A DNA stretch of 64,000 bases from Opisthocomus hoazin (Eukaryota; Chordata; Aves; Opisthocomiformes; Opisthocomidae): NCBI RefSeq assembly GCF_030867145.1, contig NC_134427.1:19491001-19555000 (forward strand). Direction: 5' to 3'. The notes under the pieces are model-generated. The model did not search any database. It saw only the letters and a program-made list of their open reading frames with translations, and was not told the origin of the DNA. This document shows positions 36,701-46,800 of this stretch, piece after piece. Both the position numbers and the translations under genes were made by a program. How positions within the stretch are numbered: position 1 is the stretch's first letter; the number at the start of each line of letters is the position of its first letter.

Positions 36701-39700
36701 TCCAAATCACTGCCCTTCAAAACGGCTCAGCCACTGACCCAGCTATACCTGGCTTCTATAACCACACACAAATAGGTTATCGGTGCATTATAATCCATCA
36801 AGACAAGCAAAATGCCCTTGCCAACTTCAGGATGAGACAGAATAAAAAGCAAATTCCAACAGAAATTAGCAGTGGCCTGACCAATTTAACTTGTTAATAC
36901 AGATATTTATACACATATGTATAGAGCCACTCCTGCTCTAACACATCAGCTGCTTTACTCGTTTCCTACCACTCTAAAACGAAGACACTCAGTGCCTGAG
37001 GAAAGCATGGCTGACCATGCCATCGGGGCTGACTTGCCTGGGCAGGTGGATTAAACGGTCTCTCTCCCGGACGATTTTTAGCTCTCATCCATTGCACACA
37101 AGCTCAAGGGGAATTATCACCAAATTCATCCATCTGTGCTGCTCTGCAGACTGTAGTTTAAATATAGGTTATCTATCTATTTTATAGATTTCTATTACTC
37201 CCGATTACTAGTGTTTTCTATTACAGTCAACACCAACTCTGAAGACCCTTAGGGATCCTTGCAGCCCTCCCTTCTGCAGGTTAAAACCTTCCTCCAGAAA
37301 AGGCCACTGGACACGCTCCTGTGCAGGCACGAATTTCCACCCCTCCTCAGCCCATTTACCAGGCAAAGGGAATGCCAGCAATTATCTCAGAGGGGCTTTT
37401 CCATGCAGGAATTTTCTCATTTCACTCCCTAAAACAGTCATCAAAGGCTTAAACCAGGATTAACAGCCCTGGAGTTATGAACACGTTACACTGATTTGGC
37501 TAAATGAGCACATGCCCCTTCACCCCCTGGAAAGCTGACAGAAGGTGACTGACTCCCATCTTCTCAGGAGAAAAACAAGTGTCAAGGTGGCAAGCAAGGG
37601 CCCTTAGCTCATCTACTGCAGACTGAACGTGAGCTGCACGGCCGAACCGTTTGTAAGGGAGCCTCACCCTTGTTCCCTGATGGGCCAAGCGCTGCTCTCA
37701 CCCGTGCAACACTCACTGACAAGTCAGTGAGAGCAGGGCTTGCCTCACGTGTGAAGGGAGGCAATCCATGCAGTAACCACTGCAGGAGCTGAGCACGCAG
37801 CGGGCAACAGCAAGGCGAAAATATTAGCTGCAGAATCTTGATCCTCAACCAATGCTGTCAAATGGCCGTGGGAAAAGTACGAGGAAGGAATAAAGTCATG
37901 TTATACCCGCGCTTCACCAAAATAAGTCTGAGAAAACAAAAAAAGAAAGGGAAGAAACAAGGTTGAAAAAGAAATAAAGAGGGCTAAACTTAAACACAAT
38001 TACCATAGTAATTTAGCGCCATTTGCTTCTACCTTCTTAAAACTTAGTCAAGTAACACACATGCAGAGACATAACTTGCATATTGCTGCTATATTAATGA
38101 GATTATTTCAGATGATAACCTGAGACCACATCAGCCATAAAAGTTAAATCCAAAACCAACAGCACTTCAAAATATGCTTTCCTAACATGAGCTGCAAGCT
38201 AAGGGTGCCGATGACCCTGGCAAGGCAGCAGGCAGGTGAATCCCACTCTTTGCTGGCTGCTAACTGGGCTGCAGAAGACAGAGCACTTGTCTGACCCGTG
38301 CCCCGGCAGAGGGGCTGCTGAAGCGTCTCTCTCTTCATGCAAAGAGGGTGCAAGCACAAATGCACATCCTCAAAAAGCAGAGAGCGTGCTCTGCAGAAAT
38401 GGCCAGGCAATTCTATCGAGCTGGAAAAGATTTTATATGTTATAGCAATCTGGAGGGATGATAAAATAGTAAATTTAATGACATCATGAATCCTTAATAC
38501 CACGGATAAAAGCAACTTCATATGAAATACGATGGGCCAGTTCTGCATCAGAGGCTCCAATGAATCTATGCTAAGTTACGAGAGCTGTCAAGGATAAGTA
38601 AAAAGCAAAAAGCAAATGAGTCTCTCAGTTAGTGAAGTCCCTAGCGAGCATTTAGCTTTGAGAATGTGTCTACGTAATGTGGAGCTAAGAGGGGCATACT
38701 AAGCCCAGGCAATTAACGTTACAGAGATACCCTGGCTAACGAGGCCCACCAAACAAAGGAGGGATCTCTATTGCTGCTACCCCACAGCTGGGCCCAGGAA
38801 AGAGGGCTGAGCTGAACTGGTGGGGATGACATCTGAATTTCGGGCAGATGGAAGACAACCCTTTATCTATGAGTAGCCTCTACTGCAAAAGAACAGAGCC
38901 CAGTTAGCAGGGCCTTATATTAGGCACCGTGGCAGACCTTGCTGAGGGCTGTCTGTCAGAGCCATGGCATCCCCAGAGCAGCAGCAGCCAGTAAGTCACC
39001 AGCCACCTCTGAGTATCTGTGATTACCCACCCTGACAAACAACCAAGGAGGCTGTGTGAGACTGGGCTGCAGTCCCACAGTCCTGCTGCGGAGTCGGCTG
39101 GCCTGTCTTTGTGCTGAGGGCTGGATGCGAATCATCCCCAGCTCCGCTTCGCACAAATGTTCAGCACAAAGCGCCAGCTCCAGGCTGGTTACATTGGGAC
39201 TCCAAGCACAGTCCTGCTCGTTTCACACAGGGCAGATCCCTTCTCTTCACCACCCCGGAGGCCTGCGAAAGCAACCGGCTGGCTGTTTCTGACAGACCAC
39301 CCTACGAACTGAGGGGGTGTTTGACCCACACGTGTCAATTTGATGCCAGAAATTGCCCTGTATCATCCTTTTTCCTTGTTTCTACGACAAGAAATGATAG
39401 CAGTGACCTCTGACAGACAGACATGTTGGAAGAAAGAAGCTGCAGTGGTCAAAAAGGCATTTACTGCACGTAGCTGGTAAACAGCTTTTGCCTTAGTCCT
39501 CTGCCACACTGTAATTTTTTCTTTGGGCCCTGATTTTGATAAACAGGTATTTTTTTCTGTACTGAAAGCTCAGATAAGAATCCCCTTATCAAAATACAAA
39601 GGCTGAGCCCCAACAGGCTCCCAGTACAGTGAGACCCTCATACTTGACCACCTTTTTCTGCTCCAACAGTTTGTTTTCTTAAGATGCACACTACATACTT

Positions 39701-42089
39701 ACTTTCTAGTTTGCCCTTTTTCCTTCTAATCGATGCGCGAAGTAGATCCGGCCCCTCTAAGTCTTCCTGAAACCGTTTCGCCTTCACTTCTGAAAACCAT
39801 TCACCTGTCACAAACTTCTTCTTCTTCTCATCCTTGATGGAGCCTTGTATCCGCCTGAAAGCCAACAAGAATATTACACACCAGAAAGATCTCCAAGGTT
39901 TCGACTTCCCTGAGCTACCTTTGTAATAATTATCCATACGGTTCACCCGCCTGATACTACGAAGGATCCTGAGATTATCCTCTGCTATCACCAGGGCCAA
40001 ACCAGCATTAAAACAAAAGCTGATATATTCTGTATCTGAAATGGGAACAGCCCCTTGTAAACACAGGCCTTCACCTCTTCCAAATGTCACAAATCCACGC
40101 CGGAGTCACCTGGCCAGGAGATCTGTCCATTTGCTTTGCAGCCCGGAGGGTTTGGGGAGTGGTGGGGCCGTTTGCAGGTTTTGCACTTTTCCGTTTTATT
40201 TATTAACCTCTAACACGAGCAGCAAAGCCTTATGGATCAAACCCGATGCAAACCACGGAAATACATCATGTTATTTTGGGGAGCAGCCTGTCCCTGCAGC
40301 CTTCTCCCCGGACTCTGCTCCCCTCCCTGCTCCTCCTGCCACGCCAGTTTTGGCACTCAGTCAGTCAGGTCTCCGTCCCCAGCACAGCTTCTCCAACTGC
40401 AGCTCGCTCGGGCACACCCAGGGCTGGGTTCTGGCACCTCAACCCGCCAGCGCTCTGTTTGCTAGCCTGGGCTTTTAAGCCTCCTCCAGCTTTTTGTTTC
40501 GACACCGCTGCTTGCTGAATTAGCTGCCACCCACAGGTCACCACAATTCGGGGTCCCTGCGAGACCTGAGAAGCCAGAGGAAATTCCCACCTCAGTCCAA
40601 TTCTCAGCAGCAAGAGGGGGCAAAACCCCAGAAAACCGCGGAGCCTTGCAGGGTCACATTTGGCTGCCTGAGGGCCAGAAGGGAGCAGGTATGGGATAAC
40701 GGGGCTCAAGCCTCTGCATACAGAGCTGGGGGGCCCGGCAGGACTGCCAGCCAGGGAGCTGCACAGCTCACACCTAGATCAGGGCTGCGTCTGCCCCCCA
40801 TGAGGGTCGCGAGGTGCTGGGCCAGAGGAGGTGTAGGAACGTATTTTAATCTTGTTGACACCGGATCAGTGTAACACCATTGACTTCACTTCGCCTGGCA
40901 GGCAGGTTGCGTTGGAGCCAAACACGTCCACACTTGCACCAAAGGTCTTACTGCACGTAGCCATCATGACAGCAAGGGGCACTTGGCACCGGCCCGGTCA
41001 GGATCGAACTCACTTCACTCCCAGATGAAAGCCTTTTGTGTAACAGTTTCCAAAGAGGAGGGAAACAGAACTGAAATAATCCAAACGCAATTTTTCCCAA
41101 ACCTCCATTGCAGAGCAGAAATTTTACCGCACTCCAGGAAAAGGTAAAAAAAACAAGAATAAAAAGATAAAACCTTTTTTAAACCTTGTTTCAATTCAGA
41201 GACGTAAGAGCATGCAGACACACACATCTCAAGCCCAAGCTTCTTGCGTGCCGCCACCAGTTCTGTTTCCCCAGCTCTCACCCCCGAGCAGAGGCCAGGG
41301 CAGGGAGGCTCCCCGGAGCCTGCTGCAGAGCTACCCGCTCCCCCCGCAAGCCCTGAGCATCCCTCCTACACGGGGCTTACTCTTCTCTGGCTCAACAGCA
41401 AGTCGGAGACTCACATCCTTAACAAGGCGAAGCTGGCACAGCGCCATCCACGCTCGCTGAACCACTCACTTCTTGCCATGGAGAGTCTGGTGCCAGCTTC
41501 CTGAGCCTGGTGCCTACTGTCAACCCAGATGGTCTAATGCCTGGCATTTCAAAAGCGACAGCAGCAACAAGCAATCCCGAGCCACCAGACCCGAGCTCCA
41601 GGACGGTCAGTTGGCAAGGGAGCTGAACTGAGAGCGATTCCAGGCTCTGAAACGGCTCCCCGGAGACCTCTGGCAGATCATGCAGCCCCTCGCTGCCCGC
41701 ACGACGGATGCTGCATACACACCCGCCTCAAAGAGCACCAGAGGGGCACACAGCAGAGGTGGGGATGTAAAGTCTCATTTTATAACACTCTACGGGATTT
41801 CTGTGCTACCGAGTGAGGAAAACAAGGTAGCAGCTGCTCCCCTGATCGGACCTCTGACACTAAGAAATCAGCATCTTCCTCCCCAGAGCGGGAAAGGGAT
41901 GATTTCCCTTGACGTCTCTGAGGGGGGCCGATTGACTTGAAAGGAGAGTCCAGCCCTGTAATCCTGCAGATAGAGGACAGCAGTGACAGTGGGATGGCTG
42001 AGAAAGCTGGAGGGGCAATGAAAAGATCTGCCAGGATCTGAGCAAGAAGGGACAGCACTGCTGCAGCCTGCATCTCTCCTTGTTGAGCA

Positions 42090-42128
<39 letters not shown>

Positions 42129-42297
42129 CTCTCTAAAAGAAGTAAAAAAATCCCCCCAGGGGAAGCTCACATCCTGCTGCTATTGCAAGCTCTCACCTGA
42201 TGCGATCCCCATCCTTCTTCTTCAGTTCTGCATCTCTCTGCAGAACCTTCATCAGCTTCTCATACTCCTCCTCGGTCAGGAAGCTCAAGTCCAACAT
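18622..42297 (-). CDS. Synaptotagmin-like protein, SYTL2-related (16 coding exons)
   Basis: The exons 42197-42297, 39703-39854, 34872-34965, 33270-33363, 33017-33110, 31288-32406, 29889-29987, 27785-27876, 27215-27316, 25109-25278, 24186-24288, 23364-23525, 22552-22630, 21861-21960, 20561-20766 and 18622-18767 total 2913 nt, or 970 aa plus stop, with every junction in phase. The N-terminal Slp homology domain (1 to about 85) contains TGEWF (50-54), the family's Rab27-contact motif, and lacks the FYVE-type zinc finger of SYTL3/4/5. A linker carries [12 protein letters not shown] at about 302-313. C2A spans about 669-794 and C2B about 805-945. Slp proteins tether secretory vesicles to the plasma membrane through Rab27 and phospholipids (family knowledge). 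The closest relative I can recall is SYTL2 (about 934 aa in human). The N-terminal domain is only moderately similar to human SYTL2, so I infer a paralogue. Ca2+-binding Asp residues are incomplete in both C2 domains. Confidence 0.93.
19847..19922. repeat. 38-bp direct duplication carrying a perfect palindrome
   Basis: Two adjacent copies at 19847-19884 and 19885-19922 are nearly identical. Each contains GAGACAGTGACTGTCTC, an 8-base inverted repeat around one G, at 19856-19872 and 19894-19910. Confidence 0.95.
20561..20766 (-). CDS. Slp-like gene, coding exon 15
   Basis: Encodes residues 854-923 of C2[20 protein letters not shown], the polybasic strand; [13 protein letters not shown]; and loop 3 as [14 protein letters not shown], which lacks a full set of Ca2+-binding Asp. 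The acceptor is TCTCAAAG|C and the donor GGGACAG|GTGAGT (phase 1). Confidence 0.95.
21541..21656 (+). mobile_element. CR1 LINE, 3' tail
   Basis: The plus strand reads as a classic CR1 3' terminus: CCTGGTCTGGTGGAAG, then CCAGATGATCTTTAAGGTCC and CCATTCTATGATTCT at 21656. It is heavily 5'-truncated, with no target duplication evident, as usual for CR1. Confidence 0.9.
21861..21960 (-). CDS. Slp-like gene, coding exon 14
   Basis: Encodes residues 821-854 of C2B ([19 protein letters not shown], then VDSFVKC). The acceptor is AATGGCAG|GTC and the donor AAATG|GTAGGT (phase 2). Confidence 0.92.
22552..22630 (-). CDS. Slp-like gene, coding exon 13
   Basis: Encodes residues 795-821, the C2A-C2B linker and first C2B strand ([15 protein letters not shown]). 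The acceptor is CTGTTTCAG|AGC and the donor AGCCTAG|GTAATG (phase 1). Confidence 0.9.
23364..23525 (-). CDS. Slp-like gene, coding exon 12 (C2A end)
   Basis: Encodes residues 741-794, with [19 protein letters not shown] and [16 protein letters not shown]. In loop 3, two of the three canonical Ca2+-binding Asp positions are His and Ser. The acceptor is TCTTCTAG|TAT and the donor CCCCGA|GTAAGT. It is phase 0 on both sides. Confidence 0.95.
24186..24288 (-). CDS. Slp-like gene, coding exon 11 (C2A middle)
   Basis: Encodes residues 706-740: [10 protein letters not shown], then the polybasic strand [14 protein letters not shown] expected to bind acidic phospholipids. The acceptor is CTTTTCCAG|G and the donor TTACGG|GTAAGA. 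Confidence 0.95.
25109..25278 (-). CDS. Slp-like gene, coding exon 10 (C2A start)
   Basis: Encodes residues 650-706. It begins [14 protein letters not shown] and then the first C2A strands ([20 protein letters not shown]), ending in loop 1 with GRSDP. Both loop-1 Asp residues are present. The acceptor is GCCTGGCAG|GTG and the donor GACCC|GTGAGT (phase 2). Confidence 0.93.
27215..27316 (-). CDS. Slp-like gene, coding exon 9 (102 bp)
   Basis: Encodes residues 616-649 ([20 protein letters not shown]), a Slp-type segment before C2A. The acceptor is TCTGAGCAG|ACT and the donor TCCTCG|GTAGGT. It is phase 0 on both sides. Confidence 0.9.
27785..27876 (-). CDS. Slp-like gene, coding exon 8 (92 bp)
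   Basis: Encodes residues 585-615, with [20 protein letters not shown]. The acceptor is TACCTACAG|CAT and the donor TCTGAG|GTAGGC. It enters in phase 1 and leaves in phase 0. Confidence 0.88.
29130..29440 (-). pseudogene. Linker-histone H1-like processed pseudogene fragment
   Basis: The minus strand encodes a Lys/Ala-rich tail ([19 protein letters not shown], then [12 protein letters not shown]) preceded by DASFSLR, which resembles the end of the H1 globular domain (GSF-L). A one-base shift then opens [11 protein letters not shown], and later a third frame gives SSKAKASR. Frameshifts and stops, the lack of introns and the intronic position suggest a dead retrocopy. The source could be H1-10 or another H1. 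Family assignment rests on composition and short motifs only. Confidence 0.45.
29889..29987 (-). CDS. Slp-like gene, coding exon 7 (99 bp)
   Basis: Encodes residues 552-585, including [19 protein letters not shown], a predicted helix that resembles SYTL2 linker sequence. The acceptor is GTATTCCAG|AGG and the donor GAGA|GTGAGT. The phase is 1 to 1, so it is a skip-safe cassette. Confidence 0.88.
31288..32406 (-). CDS. Slp-like gene, coding exon 6 (1119-bp linker exon)
   Basis: Encodes residues 179-552, a mostly disordered Ser/Glu/Pro-rich linker containing the ordered-looking motif [15 protein letters not shown] (about 299-313), which recalls the same element in SYTL2. The acceptor is GTCGTTGCAG|G and the donor TACTCAG|GTACTG. 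The phase is 1 to 1, so skipping keeps the frame. Confidence 0.92.
33017..33110 (-). CDS. Slp-like gene, coding exon 5 (94 bp)
   Basis: Encodes residues 148-179, a Ser-rich linker ([17 protein letters not shown]). The acceptor is TTCCATTTAG|AGA and the donor GAAAAG|GTAAGG. It enters in phase 0 and leaves in phase 1. Confidence 0.85.
33270..33363 (-). CDS. Slp-like gene, coding exon 4 (94 bp)
   Basis: Encodes residues 116-147, with the basic stretch [15 protein letters not shown]. The acceptor is CTCTCCCACAG|A and the donor CACAAG|GTAGTA. It enters in phase 2 and leaves in phase 0. Confidence 0.85.
34872..34965 (-). CDS. Slp-like gene, coding exon 3 (94 bp)
   Basis: Encodes residues 85-116, a Glu/Ala/Pro-rich linker beginning [13 protein letters not shown]. 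The acceptor is TGCATTACAG|GTG and the donor GAGAG|GTAACG. The phase (1 to 2) fits both neighbours. Confidence 0.8.
35706..35800. repeat. AT-rich low-complexity stretch
   Basis: Imperfect (AT)n followed by ATTTTTATCTAT-like units in intron 3 of the Slp-like gene. Likely a simple-repeat expansion. Confidence 0.85.
39703..39854 (-). CDS. Slp-like gene, coding exon 2
   Basis: Encodes residues 34-85, the second half of the Slp homology domain, with [13 protein letters not shown] and [11 protein letters not shown]. The acceptor is GCTTTCAG|G and the donor GAAA|GTAAGT (phase 1). The direct join from exon 1 leaves no room for a zinc finger. Confidence 0.93.
42092..42126. repeat. (CA)17 microsatellite
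   Basis: An uninterrupted CA tract, about 70 bases inside the intron from the exon 1 donor at 42196. On the transcript strand it is a TG tract. Confidence 0.97.
42197..42297 (-). CDS. Slp-like gene, coding exon 1
   Basis: Encodes residues 1-34, the first helix of the Slp homology domain ([19 protein letters not shown]). The start ATG at 42297 matches the [11 protein letters not shown] start of SYTL2. The donor is CATCAG|GTGAGA, and Arg34 is split after two bases. The exon itself extends to 42340; those 43 bases are in frame without a stop. Confidence 0.93.
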
Positions 42298-43744
42298 CTT
42301 CCCTGCGATCTTCTTCAGCTCTTCAGACAGCTGAAGCGACAACACACCAGGAGCTAATCCAGCCCAGGCTGCCGCGATGCCATCGGCAGCCCCCCGTGCA
42401 GCCGGCCCCGGCGCGCTGAGCAAGACGCGGCTGGAGAAGGAGGACTTCACAACAGCGTGGCTCGGGTGGAAGTTGCGTTAGCACCTGGACTTGCACTTCC
42501 AGGCTCTTCGCTGGCACATTTCTCGGCACTGCACGCCTTCTCCTGCCAGGAAAATTCTCTCAGCGGAATTACGCTCCTTCGCTTTTCTTCAGGCACAGTC
42601 GCAGCGATTGGGAAGCCAACGTCAATCAAACAGGCGAGCACTGGAAGGAGTGAGCTCGCCGCCCGCCTCGGCTGCCTCAGCAGGCACCAACGCTCCTCTC
42701 ACCAGCAGCAACCCCGGCACCTCTGGCATGCGCCTTCTTCAGCGGGGAAGTCTGCCTCCGCGGAGTTCAAGCGTCCCTGCAAAGAAATAACACCGAGATG
42801 CCTTTCATGATAAGCACGACATATGGCAACCGAATGTGTACGTTGGGGGTTTTTATTTGCTCTCCAGCACAAGTTCCAAAACAAGCTGCCCTACTTTCCT
42901 CCCCATCCTACAGCTCCTCACGCGGTATTAACCTCACCAAGACATTGTTTTATTTTAGCCACTTTCCTGCTAACAGGTAAACAGTTGACTCAGCACGCTA
43001 CAAGCAAAACATGCATATAAATTACCAAACTGCTTGCTTGCTTTTTACCTCCATTCTTCTCTTCCACACTCCTTCGTGCTCTAAATGAGACCGATGCTAA
43101 GCAGCCAGCCTTTGTGAAGCAATTGGAAAAGGACAGCAACCTGCAAGTGTTCTTGCTGCACATTCTGCTATAAAAGACCAGAGGCTGCTCATTCTCTAAT
43201 CCGCGTGCACTTTGCTTTATGCTGCACTGATATTTGCTATTCAGACAGCACGGGTGCAGATCACTGGGTGTTTCAACAGAGACCGAAAACTGCCAGAGGC
43301 TGCAGGGCGTGGAGGAAGAGTAAATCATGTGTTGCTTTGCTATTTTATTCCTTTACTTCTCTCCTGGCCAACTTGAGGGCCAGAAGGCAGACTTCCGAGG
43401 GAGCAGAAGTTCTGCTCACGTCCATGCAGGCAGTTTCTAGCTCACTGGATGGGATTTTTCCATTGTTTCCAACCCCATCAGGCGACTGTGCGTTTCACCA
43501 CACTTGGCTTCTTCTCCCAACACCACAACCTTGGGAGTCGAGTCACTAAAAATGAATAAATCCCAGCTTCCATGGCAAACGTGATCTGCAGGTCACCAGG
43601 CCCATTCCCTAACCTCAAGGCCTGTATCACCCCCACTCTCTGTCTGTCTAACCTGCTCCTTTGAGGACTTCTTCCAATTGCCTACCCCAGGTCTCCCTGA
43701 CAGACGCCGGCCCGTCCCATCCGCCGTGCGGACGCTCCTTTGCA

Positions 43745-43870
43745 GCCGTCCTCACAGGGTTTTGTGCTCAGCCTCCACGTTACCCAAGCCCAGCTCCTTC
43801 AGGTTCTGGGGTCTTCAGCACTTTTGCCACTCTTCTCTGGACTGTCTGCACACGGTGCGCCTCTGCCTTC
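43745..43870 (-). mobile_element. Possible old CR1 fragment
   Basis: The plus strand has CACAGGGTTTTGTGCTCAGC, then CACTCTTCTCTGGACTGTCT. This resembles the reverse complement of the CR1 segment just upstream of the 3' end, but is much diverged. Confidence 0.35.
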
Positions 43871-46800
43871 AACTCACACATCCAAAGCCTAGCCCAAGTA
43901 TTTCATCTGAAACTTGCTCATTTGACATAATTTCATAGATTTGCATTATTTTATGGATGGTACATTCCCAAATGTTTGCCATTTTCATAATGGTGTAACA
44001 ACATGTTAGAAGAAAGAATAGGTGTCTGACCTCAGAGCTTACAAAGAATTACCACAGGACACCGCATGAAAAGGCTCGTAAAAGGAATGGGCATCGTCAC
44101 AAAAACTCTGTAATTATTTGAGAACAATTTCTGAGGGGAAGGAAACGACATTTCATATTTCCTCAAGGCAAGTATGGCTGCGCTTGTCACACCACAATTA
44201 TAGTCTTCATCATCTGAGAAACTATTGTTACCACTCTAAATAGTTAAAACAGAAACAGCAATGAAAAGCCCCAATCAGTCTCTGCTGTTTAAACCCACAT
44301 TTCACCCAGCTTGGCACAGCTCTTCCACACTTGGTTCCAACCATCTACTCTCTCTGGCTCTCAGGCACAATCCTACTTCTACAAAGACATTTACAGAAAT
44401 TTCTGGGACAGATTTTATTTTTAAAGAAGTATCTAGGGACACGGTTTTCACAGTATTTGCTTCTCTAGAACTTTATTTTTAACAAACCCATGACATGTGG
44501 GCTGAGAAAGTACTTCAGAAAACATTTTCAGCCAAGACACATATTTCTTCATCAGCACGGTAGTCAATTAGAAAAAGAATAAAGGCTACCACTTTGTAAA
44601 CAGCCTTTTTTTCCTGAGAATGTTTCATCTCACTGGACTAGTTACATTAGCAGGAAAAGGTTAACAGAAACCAAACAGCCAACTCCTTCTTTTGTTTTAA
44701 ATAGTTAAAAATCAAACCACTTCAGGCACTGGCTGTGGGAAAGCGAGCCGGTCCAGCAGACCGCTGCACCTGGAGGTTTTGCTGGAGGTCTTGGAGCTGC
44801 CAAGCTGTCGACCAGGCCTGCGGGAGTAAACCAGGCTGGGAAACCTCTCGATATGCACCATGGCCCCGTCTGCAGCCTCTGCCGGGCGCACCGTGCTGCC
44901 GTGTCTTGGACGCTGCAGGGGCTTGAGCCCTACCATCAACCAGGCAGGCACGCAGCGACGAGGGAGAGCATGCTATGTGTTTACCTTGGTCGGCAAGCGC
45001 CATAAAATAAAAACCAATTGACAAGTATAATACAGGAAAGGCCACACACGGCGAGACTGAAGATCCCTGTGACACACCAGTTTATCTCCAACAAGGGCTG
45101 GCAGCACACGGCCGGAGAGAGTACAGCGAGCCGCCCTGCGCTCCAGCCTCCTGCCAGGTACAGGGCAGGGGCTCCCCGAAACAGGAGTAACATCGCTGCA
45201 CTTCACAGATTTTCTAATTACTTTCTGAACCCACATTAATTATAAGCATTTGCAATATCCTCAGAGCCCCACCGTCTCAGGATGCTTTAAATGCAGAAGT
45301 ATCTGCCCTTGATTTGTTTTGACCTGCCACCCACGTGCTTCATTTGATACCCCCAAGCGTTTTATTAGAAAACCCAGCAAGGATTACTCTGCGTTCGCCT
45401 ACTCACTTTGCAGACCTGTGTCAGAGCCCTGGTTTCTCCTCCAGAGGAGGGAAGTTTGTTGTTTGCTCATTCCAGGTGTTACTCAGGGAGCTTTGATCAC
45501 TCCTTACACCCTTCTCTGCCCCCCACCCAGCTCACTACAGAACTGCTTAGCAGCGTGTAGGTGCAAAAAGGCTTTTCCCAACAGCGCGGCCCCTGGGATC
45601 TTTACCTGCAAGACTGGTTTTGCAGTGCCAGGAGACGCGGTGCAAGCCGTGCCCGGCTGCAGCTCTGCAGCCAGGAGGGAGAGAGGCAACGCCAGCCTTC
45701 ACGGGGGGCACTGCTAGCAGCTCTGCCAACCCCTCAGAGAGAGGAGAGCTCTGACCACCCGCAGAAAAGCTAAGGAGGACACTAATAAAGGGAATAAACC
45801 TTCCCTTGGTCAGCTGCTTGGACTGTGCACTGGCAAGCAGCAGTGCCGCTCACAGAGAACAGCAGTCCCACGTGTTTCGGAGCCGGCAGCCAGGGAACGG
45901 CCAGGCGCTGAGCATGGATCCGGGCAGACTCCCATTTATGCCAGCCGAGACATGGCAATCTGACCTGCCCAAAACTGCCCCTTTCCCCCTTCAGCAAAGC
46001 CTCCAGCGGCGGTGTGACACGCATTCCCCTAGCACCAACCCAACATCCAACCCCTAAAAGCGAAGGGGCAAATCAACACCAACCTTTCTTCAGCAGAGCG
46101 CAACGTCCTCTGGCAGGGAGCGTACCGGGCATCGGGACGCACCGAGCGAAGGCGCGTTCGGACGGCCCGCAGCCTGCGCAATGCTCGTTTCCTCGTTCCT
46201 CGGCGCTCTGCAGCGTGGCCCCACACATGTGATCAAAACCGACCAAGGTACCTGTGCCGACGGTCCTGCCTCCTCTCACTCCTCGGAGCCTCCGGGCCGA
46301 GCAGGTCATGGGCACGCGGCTGTGCCCGCAAGGAAAAGCTCGAGAAGGTGTAGTTCTGGAGCGCTTTCCAAAACAAATAGTTTGACTAATCCCATGTAGG
46401 GTTGCTGCAGCAGCAAGAGCTATTTATGAAAGAAGTTATGTTACTGACCTCTCGCCTGAATTTATATATCCTCTCGCTTCAAGTTTTTTCTTGTTATCAC
46501 AGTGGAGAAGGGTTGTGTTCTGGGAGCTGTTTGGGTTTTTTAAGTAACTGTCTTTCAAATAGTTTTATCGGGTGAAAATGAAATGCTTGCTTAGCCCAGC
46601 AGGCTTGAAACATCGCCCCTTTTGGAAAGGCAGATGCTGAAGGGGCTGCCACCTTCTTTGTGCTGCAGTTTCATTTTATTTCTGGGAGGTTTAACTCAGC
46701 TCCAGCTCAAAACAGAACTGTGCTCTTCATAACCAACCCGAGCATAAACTGCTCAGATGCACAGTACCAGCTCAGTGCTCTCGCTGTCATCTGCCTACAA

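Larger units (their letters stand above)
31287..42196 (-). other. Introns between coding exons 1 and 6 of the Slp-like gene
   Basis: The introns are 39855-42196, 34966-39702, 33364-34871, 33111-33269 and 32407-33016. They contain a CA microsatellite (42092-42126), an AT-rich low-complexity stretch (35706-35800) and a GC-rich patch near 36.0-36.5 kb. I recognise no extra exon, though small alternative linker exons cannot be excluded. Confidence 0.7.

Noticed and set aside
35636..36775. 379-codon plus-strand ORF
   Set aside because: It begins in AT repeats, has no recognisable domain and lies in an intron of the opposite-strand gene; composition looks random.
37250..37340. GGACACGCTCCTGTG resembling a CR1 fragment
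   Set aside because: The match is short and the flanks do not fit CR1.
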